Assembly: GCA_003021105.1 (NCBI GenBank)
Contig: PXRG01000024.1
Location: 1-61,596, forward strand
Length of the DNA: 61,596 nt
Direction of reading: 5' to 3'
Origin: Halobacteriales archaeon QS_1_68_17
GTDB lineage: Archaea; Halobacteriota; Halobacteria; Halobacteriales; Haloarculaceae
Below, one piece after another: positions 1 to 7,877 of the stretch; positions within the stretch are counted from its first letter, which is position 1; each line of letters starts with the position of its first letter. The notes under the pieces were generated by a model. The model saw only the letters and a program-made list of their open reading frames with translations. It did no database searches and was not told the origin of the DNA. Position numbers and translations under genes: made by a program.

Positions 1-170
1 CCAACGCCGACGTGAACGGGGCCGAGAACATTCGACAGAAGGTACTCCCGAGTCTCGCCTGTGATGGGGGAGATAGGGATAACGGCTGGATGGCACAGCC
101 AGCGGTGCGCTTGTTCGACAAATCCACGGGGCGAGTCGCCCCACAAGAGCAGGTGCGCCGCGAACCATAA
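1..170 (+). CDS. tnpB: TnpB RNA-guided endonuclease, C-terminal fragment (IS200/IS605 family)
   Basis: The window opens inside this gene; the reading frame begins at base 3 and stops with TAA at 168-170, leaving 55 residues. The fragment starts with ADVNGAENIRQ, the third RuvC motif of TnpB/Fanzor nucleases, in which the Asp is catalytic and the following Asn/Glu-Asn is conserved. The rest is the variable tail usual in haloarchaeal IS1341-type TnpB. TnpB cuts DNA guided by an RNA that overlaps the 3' end of its own gene, and the sequence just downstream fits that arrangement. Upstream domains lie outside the window, so I cannot tell whether the full gene is intact. Confidence 0.85.
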   Translation, partial: NADVNGAENIRQKVLPSLACDGGDRDNGWMAQPAVRLFDKSTGRVAPQEQVRREP

Positions 171-171
171 T

Positions 172-263
172 ATCCCAACGCTTGGGAAACCCCGGCGTTG
201 ACGGCTTCGCCGTCCGCTCGTGGCGTCTCCGACGCCACGCTGTTCACGCCGGGGAGGATGTCA
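172..263 (+). ncRNA. Right end of the IS200/IS605 element, probable 3' end of the TnpB guide RNA (omega/re-RNA)
   Basis: Directly after the tnpB stop, a 9-bp stem pairs CCCCGGCGT (190-198) with ACGCCGGGG (246-254). It encloses two smaller hairpins, ACGGC-TTC-GCCGT (201-213) and TGGCGTC-TCC-GACGCCA (221-237). The block ends in GGGGAGGATGTCA (251-263), the kind of ending I associate with haloarchaeal IS1341-type right ends. In TnpB systems the scaffold RNA ends at the element boundary and the guide is read from the flank, which here would begin at about 264. The boundary lies 85 bp before rtcB, so the element abuts that gene's promoter. The structure is seen in the sequence; expression is inferred. 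Confidence 0.55.
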
Positions 264-348
264 TGACAGCGCCCGTCCCGGCGTTCGTGGACGCGGTCGG
301 CGGACGCGGGGCGAAACCTATTCCGCCGTCGGGGGTGGACTTGCCCGT

Positions 349-1854
349 ATGACCACCTACGACGCCGACGGCATCACGCTCGAACGGGTCCGGGAGTACG
401 TCTGGGAGATTCCCCGCGAGGGCGGCATGAACGCGCCGGCCCGCGTGCTCGCCAGCGAGCGCCTCCTCGACGAGATCAGCCAGGACAGGACCCTCCAGCA
501 GCTCAGAAACGCCGCACACCTCCCCGGCGTCGCCAAGTACGCGCTCTGTATGCCCGACGGCCACCAGGGCTACGGCTTTCCCGTCGGCGGCGTCGCCGGC
601 ATCGACGCCGAAGGCGGCTGTATTTCGCCGGGAGCGATCGGCTACGACATAAACTGCGGCGTCAGAATGATGAAAACAAACCTCGACTACGACGACGTTC
701 GCGGGCGCGAGGAGGAACTGGTCGAGTCGCTGTTTGCGAACGTCCCGTCCGGGCTGGGCGGTGGCGGCGTCGTCGAGACGGACGTCGACACCGTCGAGGA
801 GATTCTCGCGCGCGGGATGGACTGGGCGCTGGAGGCCGGCTACGCCGCCGAGGCGGACCTGGCCCACTGCGAGGACGAGGGCTACCGGCCGGAGGCCGAC
901 CCGTCGAAGGTTTCGGCGAAGGCCAAGGACCGCGGGAAAAACCAGGTGGGGTCGCTCGGGTCGGGCAACCACTTCCTGGAGGTCCAGCGGGTGACCGACG
1001 TGTTCCGCGAGGACGTGGCCGACGCCTTCGGGCTCCGGGAGAACCAGATCGTGGTGTTGATCCACTGCGGGTCGCGGGGACTCGGTCACCAGGTCTGTAC
1101 CGACTACCTGCGGGACATCGAGAAGGCCCACGCCGGGCTGCTGGACCGGCTCCCCGACAAGGAACTGGCGGCCGCGCCCGCGGGCAGCCAGTTAGCCGAG
1201 GACTACTACGGGGCGATGTGCGCCGCGATCAACTTCGCGTGGGTCAACCGCCAGCTCATTATGCACCGCACCCGCCGGGTGTTCGAGCGCTTGTTCGACC
1301 GCTCGTGGGAGGAGATGGACATGCAACTGCTGTACGACGTGGCCCACAACATCGGGAAACGGGAGGTCCACGAGGTGCCCGTCGACGCCGAGGGACGGCC
1401 GACGGGGGTCGACGAGGCCGTCGATCACGACAAGCGAGAGCTGTTCGTCCACCGGAAGGGGGCCACGCGGGCCTTCCCGGCCGGCCGGCCGGAACTTCCG
1501 CCGGCCTACGGCGACGTGGGCCAGCCGATCCTCATCCCCGGGAGCATGGGTGCGGGCAGTTACGTCCTCCGGGGTGGCGAGAACTCCATCGCGGAGACGT
1601 TCGGCTCGACGGCCCACGGGGCGGGTCGGCTGATGAGCCGCACGCAGGCCAAACAGGAGTACTGGGGCGAGGACGTGATGGACGACCTCCGGGACACACA
1701 TGAGGTGTACGTCAAGGCCCAGAGCGGCGCGACCGTCGCCGAGGAGGCCCCGGGGGTCTACAAGAACGTCGACGAGGTGGTCCGGGTCTCGGACGCGCTG
1801 GGCATCGGCGACAAGGTGGCCCGGACGTTCCCGGTCTGTAACATCAAGGGCTAG
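349..1854 (+). CDS. rtcB: RtcB, GTP-dependent tRNA-splicing / RNA 3'-phosphate ligase
   Basis: RtcB joins RNA ends with 2',3'-cyclic phosphate or 3'-phosphate to 5'-OH RNA, using GTP and Mn2+. In archaea it seals tRNA halves after intron removal. The 501-residue protein carries the whole family signature: DGHQGYGFPVGG, GYDINCGVR, GSLGSGNHFLEVQ, IHCGSRGLGHQ, VAHNIGKREVH and SMGAGSYVLRG, with the metal-binding Cys and His residues present. No intein is present. I start at ATG 349 because MTTYDADGITLERV fits the family start; upstream in-frame codons lie in the mobile-element end. The stop shares a palindromic CTAG with the convergent DoxX gene. Archease, its activator, lies about 1.1 kb away on the other strand. 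Confidence 0.95.
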   Translation: MTTYDADGITLERVREYVWEIPREGGMNAPARVLASERLLDEISQDRTLQQLRNAAHLPGVAKYALCMPDGHQGYGFPVGGVAGIDAEGGCISPGAIGYDINCGVRMMKTNLDYDDVRGREEELVESLFANVPSGLGGGGVVETDVDTVEEILARGMDWALEAGYAAEADLAHCEDEGYRPEADPSKVSAKAKDRGKNQVGSLGSGNHFLEVQRVTDVFREDVADAFGLRENQIVVLIHCGSRGLGHQVCTDYLRDIEKAHAGLLDRLPDKELAAAPAGSQLAEDYYGAMCAAINFAWVNRQLIMHRTRRVFERLFDRSWEEMDMQLLYDVAHNIGKREVHEVPVDAEGRPTGVDEAVDHDKRELFVHRKGATRAFPAGRPELPPAYGDVGQPILIPGSMGAGSYVLRGGENSIAETFGSTAHGAGRLMSRTQAKQEYWGEDVMDDLRDTHEVYVKAQSGATVAEEAPGVYKNVDEVVRVSDALGIGDKVARTFPVCNIKG

Positions 1855-2921
1855 CGCCCGGGGACGCCGCGCTGGCGAGCGGTGCCGGTCCGCGCCGCCA
1901 GCACGGCGTCGAGCGAGAGCGGGCCCGCGCCCATCGTGAGCACGGCCGAGGAGAGGCCGAACAGCGTAACGTGGGGGAGCACGGGGTCGTTGGGCAGGCC
2001 GAACAGCGTCGTCGTGAGGATGACGAACGCGACCAGCGCGGTCGCGCGGGTGAAAAGGCCCGCCACGAGGGCCACGCCGACCGCGATCTCGACCAGCCCG
2101 GCCCCGAGTACCCACACGCCGGGATCGACCGGGACGAGCGCCGTCAGGTCGTACTGTTCGACGACGAGCAGTGCCCGTCCCGGGTTGGCGAGTTTCTCTA
2201 CCAGGCCGAGGTAGACGAACGTCGCGCCCAGACCGACCCGGACCACCGACGGCGCGTACGCCCGGAACGGATCGAGCACGTCGGCGACCCACTCGGAGAC
2301 GCGATGGACCGGATCGACGCGGCCGTACACGGTCCCGGGCGCGGTTGCGACGGTGCCGAGGACGTCGTCGGCGCTCGGACGGCCCCCGCCCACGAGCAGG
2401 ATACCCAGGAAGCCGCCGACGTACTCCATGGCCAACAGGAGCCGCGGATCGGCGGCCGCCGCGACGAGGTAGGTGACCAGGCCGGCGGCCGCGACGGCGC
2501 GGGTCGCCAGCCCGAACAGCAGGAAAAACCCGAGCACGACCTGGAGGATGCGGGCCGGCTGTGCGACAACCGGGGAAAAGAGGTAGCCCGCGAAGCCGGC
2601 CCCCACGAGCGGGATCCCCAGCGAGAGCCGCAACATCCACGGCACCAGGTCGCGGTAGTCGGCGATGGTCTCCCGGAAGACCGCGACGTCGCGGGCGGCC
2701 GGCCGGAACCGGAGGTACGCGGCGGCGACGGCGACGACCGCCAGGCCACCGCCGAGAAACAGCAGGGCGTTGGCCGGCACGGCGAGCACCGACGCCGCGT
2801 AGTCAACGGCGTCCACCGCGGCCCCGGGACCGTCGGTCACGTAGTCGACGTGGGCGCTTGCGGACCCACTCGCAACCGCGGGCAGGACGGCGAGGACGGC
2901 CACCCGAGTTCGCAGACCCAT
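1851..2921 (-). CDS. DoxX-family integral membrane protein with two DoxX-like halves
   Basis: A 356-residue membrane protein. Residues 1-23 look like a signal sequence or first membrane helix ending in ASGSASA. A first four-helix DoxX-like unit covers roughly residues 70-190, with RILQVVLGFFLLFGLATRA. After a loop, a second unit covers about 215-345, with YLGLVEKLANPGRALLVVEQ and VEIAVGVALVAGLFTRATAL, the classic DoxX repeat. DoxX proteins are small four-helix proteins linked to quinone or thiosulfate metabolism and redox homeostasis; the substrate here is unknown. It is the last gene of the operon DUF502 / archease / DoxX, 34 bp after archease, and overlaps rtcB tail to tail by CTAG. Confidence 0.8.
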   Translation of the reverse strand: MGLRTRVAVLAVLPAVASGSASAHVDYVTDGPGAAVDAVDYAASVLAVPANALLFLGGGLAVVAVAAAYLRFRPAARDVAVFRETIADYRDLVPWMLRLSLGIPLVGAGFAGYLFSPVVAQPARILQVVLGFFLLFGLATRAVAAAGLVTYLVAAAADPRLLLAMEYVGGFLGILLVGGGRPSADDVLGTVATAPGTVYGRVDPVHRVSEWVADVLDPFRAYAPSVVRVGLGATFVYLGLVEKLANPGRALLVVEQYDLTALVPVDPGVWVLGAGLVEIAVGVALVAGLFTRATALVAFVILTTTLFGLPNDPVLPHVTLFGLSSAVLTMGAGPLSLDAVLAARTGTARQRGVPGR

Positions 2922-2955
2922 GGGGCGGCTACGGACTGGAGGGGGAAAGAGGTTG

Positions 2956-3366
2956 TCAGACGTCGAGGACGACGTAGGCGCGCCACCCGCCGTCGGTCTC
3001 CGAGAGGTCCATCTCCGAGTAGGTGACGGCCTTGACTTCCCGGGCGGAGACGTCCGCGAGCGGGACGCCGCGGGCCGTCCCCTCCAGAACCCACTCGCGT
3101 TCGCACTGCTCGACGGTGGCCTCGTTGTCCACCGGCAACACCGCGCGCACGTCGCGCTGGTAGATGAGTTCGTCGAGGTAGTCGAACAGGAGCGCTTCCC
3201 GGCTCTCGGCGGCGACCGACACCGGAAAGCGGTCGCCAGAGCCGGGAACGGCCTCGCACATCGCGGCCGCCATGCCGTCGGCCGCAGCCGCGAACGTCTC
3301 CCCGAGGTCGTCGCCGGTCGCCTCGACGGCCACGTCGGCCGTGTGCTCGCGGAGCCGGTAGCCCAT
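2956..3366 (-). CDS. Archease, activator of RtcB
   Basis: A 136-residue protein of the archease family, which speeds RtcB guanylylation and broadens its NTP use. The N-terminus MGYRLREHTADVAVEA holds the HTADV motif with the family's metal-binding Asp. The C-terminus KAVTYSEMDLSE...VVLDV is the matching end, with a further metal-ligand Asp expected near the last residues. Length is normal. Its ATG directly follows the TGA of the upstream DUF502 gene, so the two are translationally linked. Its proximity to rtcB, although on the opposite strand, supports a shared RNA-repair role. Confidence 0.93.
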   Translation of the reverse strand: MGYRLREHTADVAVEATGDDLGETFAAAADGMAAAMCEAVPGSGDRFPVSVAAESREALLFDYLDELIYQRDVRAVLPVDNEATVEQCEREWVLEGTARGVPLADVSAREVKAVTYSEMDLSETDGGWRAYVVLDV

Positions 3367-4374
3367 TCAATCACCGCCGGATTCGTCGCCGGCCGATCGC
3401 TCCGAGCCGCCGTCGTCGGGGCGCTCCGCTCCCGGTTCGCCCTCGTCCGATCCGTCCGTTCCTGTACCGCCCTTGCCGGATCGATCCGTCCCCGTACTGT
3501 CGCCACTGGCCCGATTGTCGCCGTTCTCGCCACCGCCCCCGTCGTCCTGGTCGATGCCGATGCCGCCGGCCGCGAGCCGCTCGACCCACTCGGGCGGCGA
3601 GGTGGCCTCGCCGACGCCGACCTGCTGTTGCCACCGCTCGACACGGCGCTCCACGTCGAACGTCCGGTCTAAGCGTTCGAGCATCCCATCGGAGAGTTCC
3701 TCCTCGTCGGGGTGGCCGACGGCGACGCCGCTGGTGACGATGGACTGGATGCCCTCCTCGACGGTCAGGTCGACGTCGTAGACGCGCTCTTTCGAGACGT
3801 GGAGGACAAACCCGCCCATGACGGGGTTCGGCGCCATCGGGAAGAAAAGCGAGACCATGCCGTCGTGCCCGGTCGCCCGCTCGATCACCTCCGGGGTGTC
3901 CGCCGTCAGAAACGCCAGCGTGTACGATCCCTCGATGGGGAACTCGACGAGCTTGACCTCCTGGAAGCTCTCGGTGTCGCTGTCGAGCAGGAGGTCGCTC
4001 ATCTCGTCGATGCTCTGGTAGAGCGACCCGACGCCGGGGATGCGGGACATCGCGGAGTGGAAGAGGCTGCCGATGCCCGGCTCGTCGGGGTGGCGTTCGG
4101 CGATGGCACCGACGACGAACACGAACGCCAGCAGGGCGACGAGGGCGATCCCCTTGGCCACCAGCGGCGACTGGTCCGGCGCGCCGATGGCGGTGTTGAC
4201 GACCCCGACCACCGGGTTCAGCGCCTGCGAGACGAAGTTCAGCACGAACCCGAGGACGATCAGCGTGACGATCAGCGGGATCGTGACCGCGGCCCCGGTG
4301 ACGAACGCCTGCCGGGCGTACTCCCTGGGCGTCCGCACGTCGTCGGGGACGGGCTGTTGGATGGTCGAGTCCAT
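3367..4374 (-). CDS. DUF502 family membrane protein with long charged C-terminal tail
   Basis: A 335-residue protein. Residues about 25-55 and 75-95 form two membrane helices (AAVTIPLIVTLIVLGFVLNF and ALVALLAFVFVVGAIAERH). These are followed by the DUF502 soluble domain with IPGVGSLYQSIDEM and FPMAPNPVMGGFVLHVS. DUF502 proteins are of unknown function and occur widely in bacteria, plants and haloarchaea. From about residue 245 the protein becomes a disordered, Gly/Asp/Ser-rich tail typical of halophilic proteins. It is first in the operon with archease and DoxX, and divergent from the acetyltransferase gene across 81 bp. Confidence 0.85.
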   Translation of the reverse strand: MDSTIQQPVPDDVRTPREYARQAFVTGAAVTIPLIVTLIVLGFVLNFVSQALNPVVGVVNTAIGAPDQSPLVAKGIALVALLAFVFVVGAIAERHPDEPGIGSLFHSAMSRIPGVGSLYQSIDEMSDLLLDSDTESFQEVKLVEFPIEGSYTLAFLTADTPEVIERATGHDGMVSLFFPMAPNPVMGGFVLHVSKERVYDVDLTVEEGIQSIVTSGVAVGHPDEEELSDGMLERLDRTFDVERRVERWQQQVGVGEATSPPEWVERLAAGGIGIDQDDGGGGENGDNRASGDSTGTDRSGKGGTGTDGSDEGEPGAERPDDGGSERSAGDESGGD

Positions 4375-4420
4375 ACCGGGACCGAGGAGGCGGGACCCCG
4401 AAAGGATTCCGGCGTGGCGG

Positions 4421-4431
4421 TGGAATTATAT
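4421..4431 (+). promoter_or_regulatory. TATA box of the acetyltransferase gene
   Basis: The stretch GGAATTATATT is the only AT-rich block in the 81-bp divergent gap. It lies about 25-30 bases before the GTG start at 4456, the spacing expected for a leaderless haloarchaeal transcript. Confidence 0.5.
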
Positions 4432-4455
4432 TCGTCTACCCGCAATCGGTCGGGT

Positions 4456-4944
4456 GTGAGCGTCACCGCCGAACGACGGGTCGTCGATCCGGGCAGCGAC
4501 GAATACGTCGACGAGGCGTGGGAACTCAAGGAACTCATCAGGCGACGCGGGGGGGTGCTCCGGCAGCGCCGGGGCTTTTTCACCGACGCCTACCGCCGGT
4601 CGACGGTCTACTGCTTCGTCGAGAGCGGCCCCGGCGAGCGGCTGATCGGCTTCGCCGCGGTCCGCCGCGACGGCTACATCCTCTTTCTGGCGGTCGACCC
4701 GGAGTACCGCGACGAGGGGTTCGGCAAGCGGCTCGTCGCCCGGGTCGCCGAGGAGTACTCGTCGGTGACCTGCCACGCCAGGGCGACCAACGAGGACGCC
4801 ATCGAGTTCTACCGCCACCTCGGGTTCGACATCAAGCGCCGCATCGACAACTACTACGAGGACGGCGGCGACGCCTTCTACCTCAAACTCGGTCCGGACG
4901 AGGGGTTCCGGGAGAAACTCTCCCGGCTGCTCCAGCGGTCGTAA
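4456..4944 (+). CDS. GNAT family N-acetyltransferase (RimI-like)
   Basis: A 162-residue acetyl-CoA-dependent N-acetyltransferase. Motif A is FLAVDPEYRDEGFGKRLV, with the Q/RxxGxG/A acetyl-CoA pyrophosphate loop as RDEGFG. Motif B follows as ATNEDAIEFYRHLGFDI, typical of RimI-like enzymes. The substrate cannot be read from sequence; N-terminal protein acetylation is plausible. I chose GTG 4456 (VSVTAERRV) because it is the first start after a clear TATA box. It precedes priS by 89 bp and may be partly co-transcribed with it. Confidence 0.85.
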   Translation: MSVTAERRVVDPGSDEYVDEAWELKELIRRRGGVLRQRRGFFTDAYRRSTVYCFVESGPGERLIGFAAVRRDGYILFLAVDPEYRDEGFGKRLVARVAEEYSSVTCHARATNEDAIEFYRHLGFDIKRRIDNYYEDGGDAFYLKLGPDEGFREKLSRLLQRS

Positions 4945-5033
4945 CAGGGGGAATCGGCGAAGACCCGGCCGGCCCGGCGTCGCCCGGCCGTAGCGCAAAC
5001 GCTTTTGTCGGGGTTGTCCGAAGGGCGGGTAGG

Positions 5034-6212
5034 ATGGAGGAGCGAACGCGGGCGTACTTGCGCGGGCGGTTCGGCGACTACTACCGCCGCACCGGGATCA
5101 CGCCGCCGCCCGACGCCCACGAGCGCGAGTGGGGGTTCATCCCCTGGACGGCCGGGCCGGGCACGACCATGGTGCGGCACCGCTCGTTGCTCGACCTGGG
5201 GGACTTGGAGGAGTTTCTCCAGCGCAAGCGGCCCCAGCACGTCTACTTCTCCGCGGGACGCTACGCCGATCCCGGCGTCTCGACGATGGGCGAGAAAGGC
5301 TGGCGGTCGGCCGACCTGATCTTCGACCTCGACGCCGACCACCTCCCCGCGGTCGACCCGGAAGCGGCCAGCTACGCCGAGATGCTGGCCGCGTGCAAGG
5401 ACGCGCTGGTCCGACTGCTGGATTTTTTGACCGACGACTTCGGGTTCGAGAACCTGACGGTGGTGTTCTCCGGCGGGCGTGGCTACCACGTCCACGTCCG
5501 GGACGAGGCGGTCCTGGACCTCGACAGCGACGCGCGCCGCGAGATCGTCGACTACGTCCGGGGCATCGGGCTGGACTTCGACGCGCTGGTCAGCGAGGAG
5601 GCCGTCGGCGGGACAGCCGGCCGGTCGACTCCGGCCCAGAAACGGACCCTCCCGACGGAGGGCGGGTGGAGCGCGCGCGCCCACCGGTACGTGGTGTCGT
5701 ACGTGGAGGATCTCCTGGCGGCCGACGAGGACGAGGCGCTGGCCCGCCTGCAGGAGTACGAGGGCATCGGGGAGGGCAAAGCGAGTGCGGCGCTGCACGC
5801 GGCGCGCAGGAACACCGACCAGATCAGGGCAGGAAACATCGACGTCCACCCCGCGTTCTACGAGCTAGCGAAACAGCTCGTCGCCGAGGTCGTCGCGTCG
5901 GACAGCGCCCCCATCGACGAGCCGGTGACGACCGACACGAACAGGCTGATCCGCCTGCCTGGGAGCCTCCACGGCGGGAGCGGGCTCGTCGTCCAGCGCA
6001 TCCCGCGGGCGGAACTGGCCGGGTTCGACCCGCTGGTCGACGCCGTCCCGGAAACGTTCGTCGGCCACGAGATTACCGTCGAGGTGACCGAGGGGGGCCC
6101 CGTGGAACTCGGCGGCGATAGATTTACAGTTCAGGAGGGTGAGAGTACCGTCCCGGAGTACGCGGGCGTGTTCCTGATGGCCCGCGGACGCGCCGAGAAG
6201 GGACCGGAATGA
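5034..6212 (+). CDS. priS: DNA primase small (catalytic) subunit PriS
   Basis: The 392-residue catalytic subunit of the archaeal/eukaryotic primase, which makes RNA/DNA primers for replication together with PriL. The catalytic DLDAD (within LIFDLDADH, near residues 95-100) supplies two of the metal-binding acidic residues, and SGGRGYHVHV is the conserved nucleotide-binding strand that follows. The N-terminal YLRGRFGDYY and the C-terminal TNRLIRLPGSLHGGSGL are also family marks. ATG 5034 fits the usual N-terminus. Its last four bases overlap the start of the GINS gene (ATGA), a primase-GINS pair common in haloarchaea. PriL is not in the window. Confidence 0.95.
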   Translation: MEERTRAYLRGRFGDYYRRTGITPPPDAHEREWGFIPWTAGPGTTMVRHRSLLDLGDLEEFLQRKRPQHVYFSAGRYADPGVSTMGEKGWRSADLIFDLDADHLPAVDPEAASYAEMLAACKDALVRLLDFLTDDFGFENLTVVFSGGRGYHVHVRDEAVLDLDSDARREIVDYVRGIGLDFDALVSEEAVGGTAGRSTPAQKRTLPTEGGWSARAHRYVVSYVEDLLAADEDEALARLQEYEGIGEGKASAALHAARRNTDQIRAGNIDVHPAFYELAKQLVAEVVASDSAPIDEPVTTDTNRLIRLPGSLHGGSGLVVQRIPRAELAGFDPLVDAVPETFVGHEITVEVTEGGPVELGGDRFTVQEGESTVPEYAGVFLMARGRAEKGPE

Positions 6213-7120
6213 ACCTCGACGAACTCCAATCGGTACAGAGCCGGGAACGCCAGACCGACAGCCTCCAGCAGCTACGGGAGTCGTTCTACCGCGAGGCCGG
6301 GGCGTTCGTCCAGACGCTCCGCGAGGAGCGCGACCGCGCGGCCGAACGGGCCGACGACCCGTTCGACTCGCCCGAGGTCAACCGGCTCACCGACGACATC
6401 AACACCGCAGAGCGGACGGTCGAGGCCATCTACGAGCGCCGCGTCGGCAAACTCGTCAAGATGGCGTCGCTGGCCGCCGCCGACATGCCGACCGAGGACG
6501 ACGGCCTGACCGCCGAAGAACAGCGCCTGTTCGAGCAACTCGTGACCGGCATCGAACAGAACCGCGAACACGTCCTCGACGTGCTCGCGGGCGAGGCCTC
6601 CGAGGGCGAGAACGCCGACGGGAGCGCCGAAGCCGACGCCAGCCCCGGCCCCGGGCCCGGTGCCGACGTCCCCATCGACGCCGACACCGGGGCCGAGAAT
6701 CCGGACTCCGACAGGCCCGAACCGGCCGAAACACGCAATCCGGCCGCCCCGGAGGAGGGGCGGGATCAGTCCGGGGCCGACGAGGCCACGATCGACGCCG
6801 CTGACCTGATGGGCGACGGGTCGAGCGCACGGGGCGGGACGACGACAGACGCGGGACTGGATCCTGACGACGGGGCCGACCGGCAGCAGGTCGCCCCGGA
6901 CTCGAAGGGGCGGGCAACCGACAGCCGCGAGGAGGCCGGCGGAGCGGCGGCCGACGACACCGCGGTCGACCGGGCGACGCTCAAGATAACCGAGGACGTC
7001 GGCGAAATCCTGGGGGTCGACCAGCGGGCCTACGACCTCGCGTCAGAGGACGTGGTGACGCTGCCCGAGGCCAACGCGACGCCGCTGCTCGAACGGGACG
7101 CCGCCGAGCGGATCGACTGA
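6209..7120 (+). CDS. GINS complex subunit (Gins51-type)
   Basis: The archaeal GINS protein is part of the CMG-like replicative helicase with MCM and a RecJ/Cdc45 homologue. The 303-residue protein begins with an alpha-helical A domain (LQQLRESFYREAGAFVQTL, about residues 1-130). A strongly acidic, Gly/Ala/Asp-rich linker follows (about 130-245), and the protein ends with the small beta B domain (ATLKITEDVGEILGVDQRAY...EANATPLLERDAA). The A-linker-B order is that of Gins51. Translation is coupled to priS by a four-base overlap. The long linker is usual in haloarchaea, so I do not read it as a defect. Confidence 0.88.
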   Translation: MNLDELQSVQSRERQTDSLQQLRESFYREAGAFVQTLREERDRAAERADDPFDSPEVNRLTDDINTAERTVEAIYERRVGKLVKMASLAAADMPTEDDGLTAEEQRLFEQLVTGIEQNREHVLDVLAGEASEGENADGSAEADASPGPGPGADVPIDADTGAENPDSDRPEPAETRNPAAPEEGRDQSGADEATIDAADLMGDGSSARGGTTTDAGLDPDDGADRQQVAPDSKGRATDSREEAGGAAADDTAVDRATLKITEDVGEILGVDQRAYDLASEDVVTLPEANATPLLERDAAERID

Positions 7121-7339
7121 TCCGAGCCCGCGTCGCGGCGAACCGGCGGGGCGCTCGCCGATCCCGATTTCGGTCCGGTATGCGTTCTTCTCTACCGGGT
7201 GACCCGTTCGTCGTCACGGGGTAGCATTCGTGGTAGAAGGCAGTGTCTCTGTCGGGGTAGTATGGTCGGTACGAGGCGGTGTATGTGTCAGGGAGTAGTG
7301 TGCTCGTCGTGGGGCTCGGGCAGCCGAAACATCCCAGGT

Positions 7340-7427
7340 GAGGTTGGAAAGTGGTTGGAAAGTGGTGGGAAAGGGGTGGGAAAGTGGTTGGAAAGTGGTG
7401 GGAAAGGGGTGGGAATGGGGTGGGGTT
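7340..7427. repeat. Eight-unit 11-bp G-rich tandem array with 33-bp higher-order period
   Basis: Eight 11-base units follow each other without spacers. They run GAGGTTGGAAA, GTGGTTGGAAA, GTGGTGGGAAA, GGGGTGGGAAA, GTGGTTGGAAA, GTGGTGGGAAA, GGGGTGGGAAT and a degenerate GGGGTGGGGTT. Units 2-4 (7351-7383) recur as units 5-7 (7384-7416) with one mismatch, so a 33-bp block was duplicated after the 11-bp unit had diverged. The plus strand has many runs of three or four G and could form G-quadruplexes. It lies 220 bases downstream of the GINS stop. Confidence 0.9.
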
Positions 7428-7692
7428 GTGCCGGGGAAGCGACCACCATGACACCCATACCGACATCGCAGTTCGACGCGCGACTGCGCCGGGAACCGGC
7501 CGCCGACGAGAGGTCGGGTGTGGGACCGAACTCGACTGGTTTATCCGGCGGCCGACTCCCGGGTCGTCCGTATGGCTTCACCCCCATTTGTTAGTTGCCA
7601 GGTACCTCCGGACGGGGGGCGCGGTAGAAGCGAAAAGGGATCGGTTATTCGGCGTAAACGACAGGTAGCTTCGCGTGAACGTCGGGGCCTGA

Positions 7693-7799
7693 TACTGGTG
7701 GCTGTAAGTACGTGGAAATTCGAATTGAGATCCAGGCGGAAAGGGTCTGTATCCGCAGATAGCAGAGATTGTTGAGTAAAAGAATTACAGCCACCAGTA
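7693..7799. mobile_element. MITE-like element with 13-bp perfect terminal inverted repeats and TA ends
   Basis: CTGGTGGCTGTAA (7695-7707) is perfectly inverted as TTACAGCCACCAG (7785-7797). Both are flanked outward by TA, which could be a TA target duplication as made by IS630/Tc1-type transposases; with the flanking bases, the symmetry extends to 16 bp. The 77-bp interior has no coding capacity. Size and layout match the other MITE family in this window, but the repeat sequence differs. I see no full-length parent element here. Confidence 0.6.
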
Positions 7800-7877
7800 T
7801 GAATCGTGGGTTGTTTCGGATCTGTCGGGGACCCCTTCCCGCGTCCGAACGCGGGCATGGGGGTCACTACCCTCCGC

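Larger units (their letters stand above)
7121..7877. other. 757-bp non-coding interval between GINS and cdc48 stop codons
   Basis: Two convergent genes end here and I find no credible protein gene inside. The interval holds an imperfect hairpin (CTACCGGGTGAC 7192-7203 with GTCACGGGGTAG 7213-7224), a G-rich tandem array and a MITE-like element, the last two listed separately. Next to the cdc48 stop there is a GC hairpin, CCCGCGTCCGAACGCGGG (around 7838-7855), that could help end transcription. I see no haloarchaeal origin recognition boxes. Confidence 0.6.

Noticed and set aside
244-1131. Minus-strand open frame opposite rtcB
   Set aside because: A shadow of the rtcB coding frame, with no recognisable motif.
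7340-7427. Possible CRISPR array in the tandem repeats
   Set aside because: Units are 11 bp, directly adjacent, with no unique spacers; it is a minisatellite.
7121-7877. Replication origin next to priS-GINS
   Set aside because: No orc1/cdc6 gene and no origin recognition boxes; proximity to a primase gene alone is not evidence.
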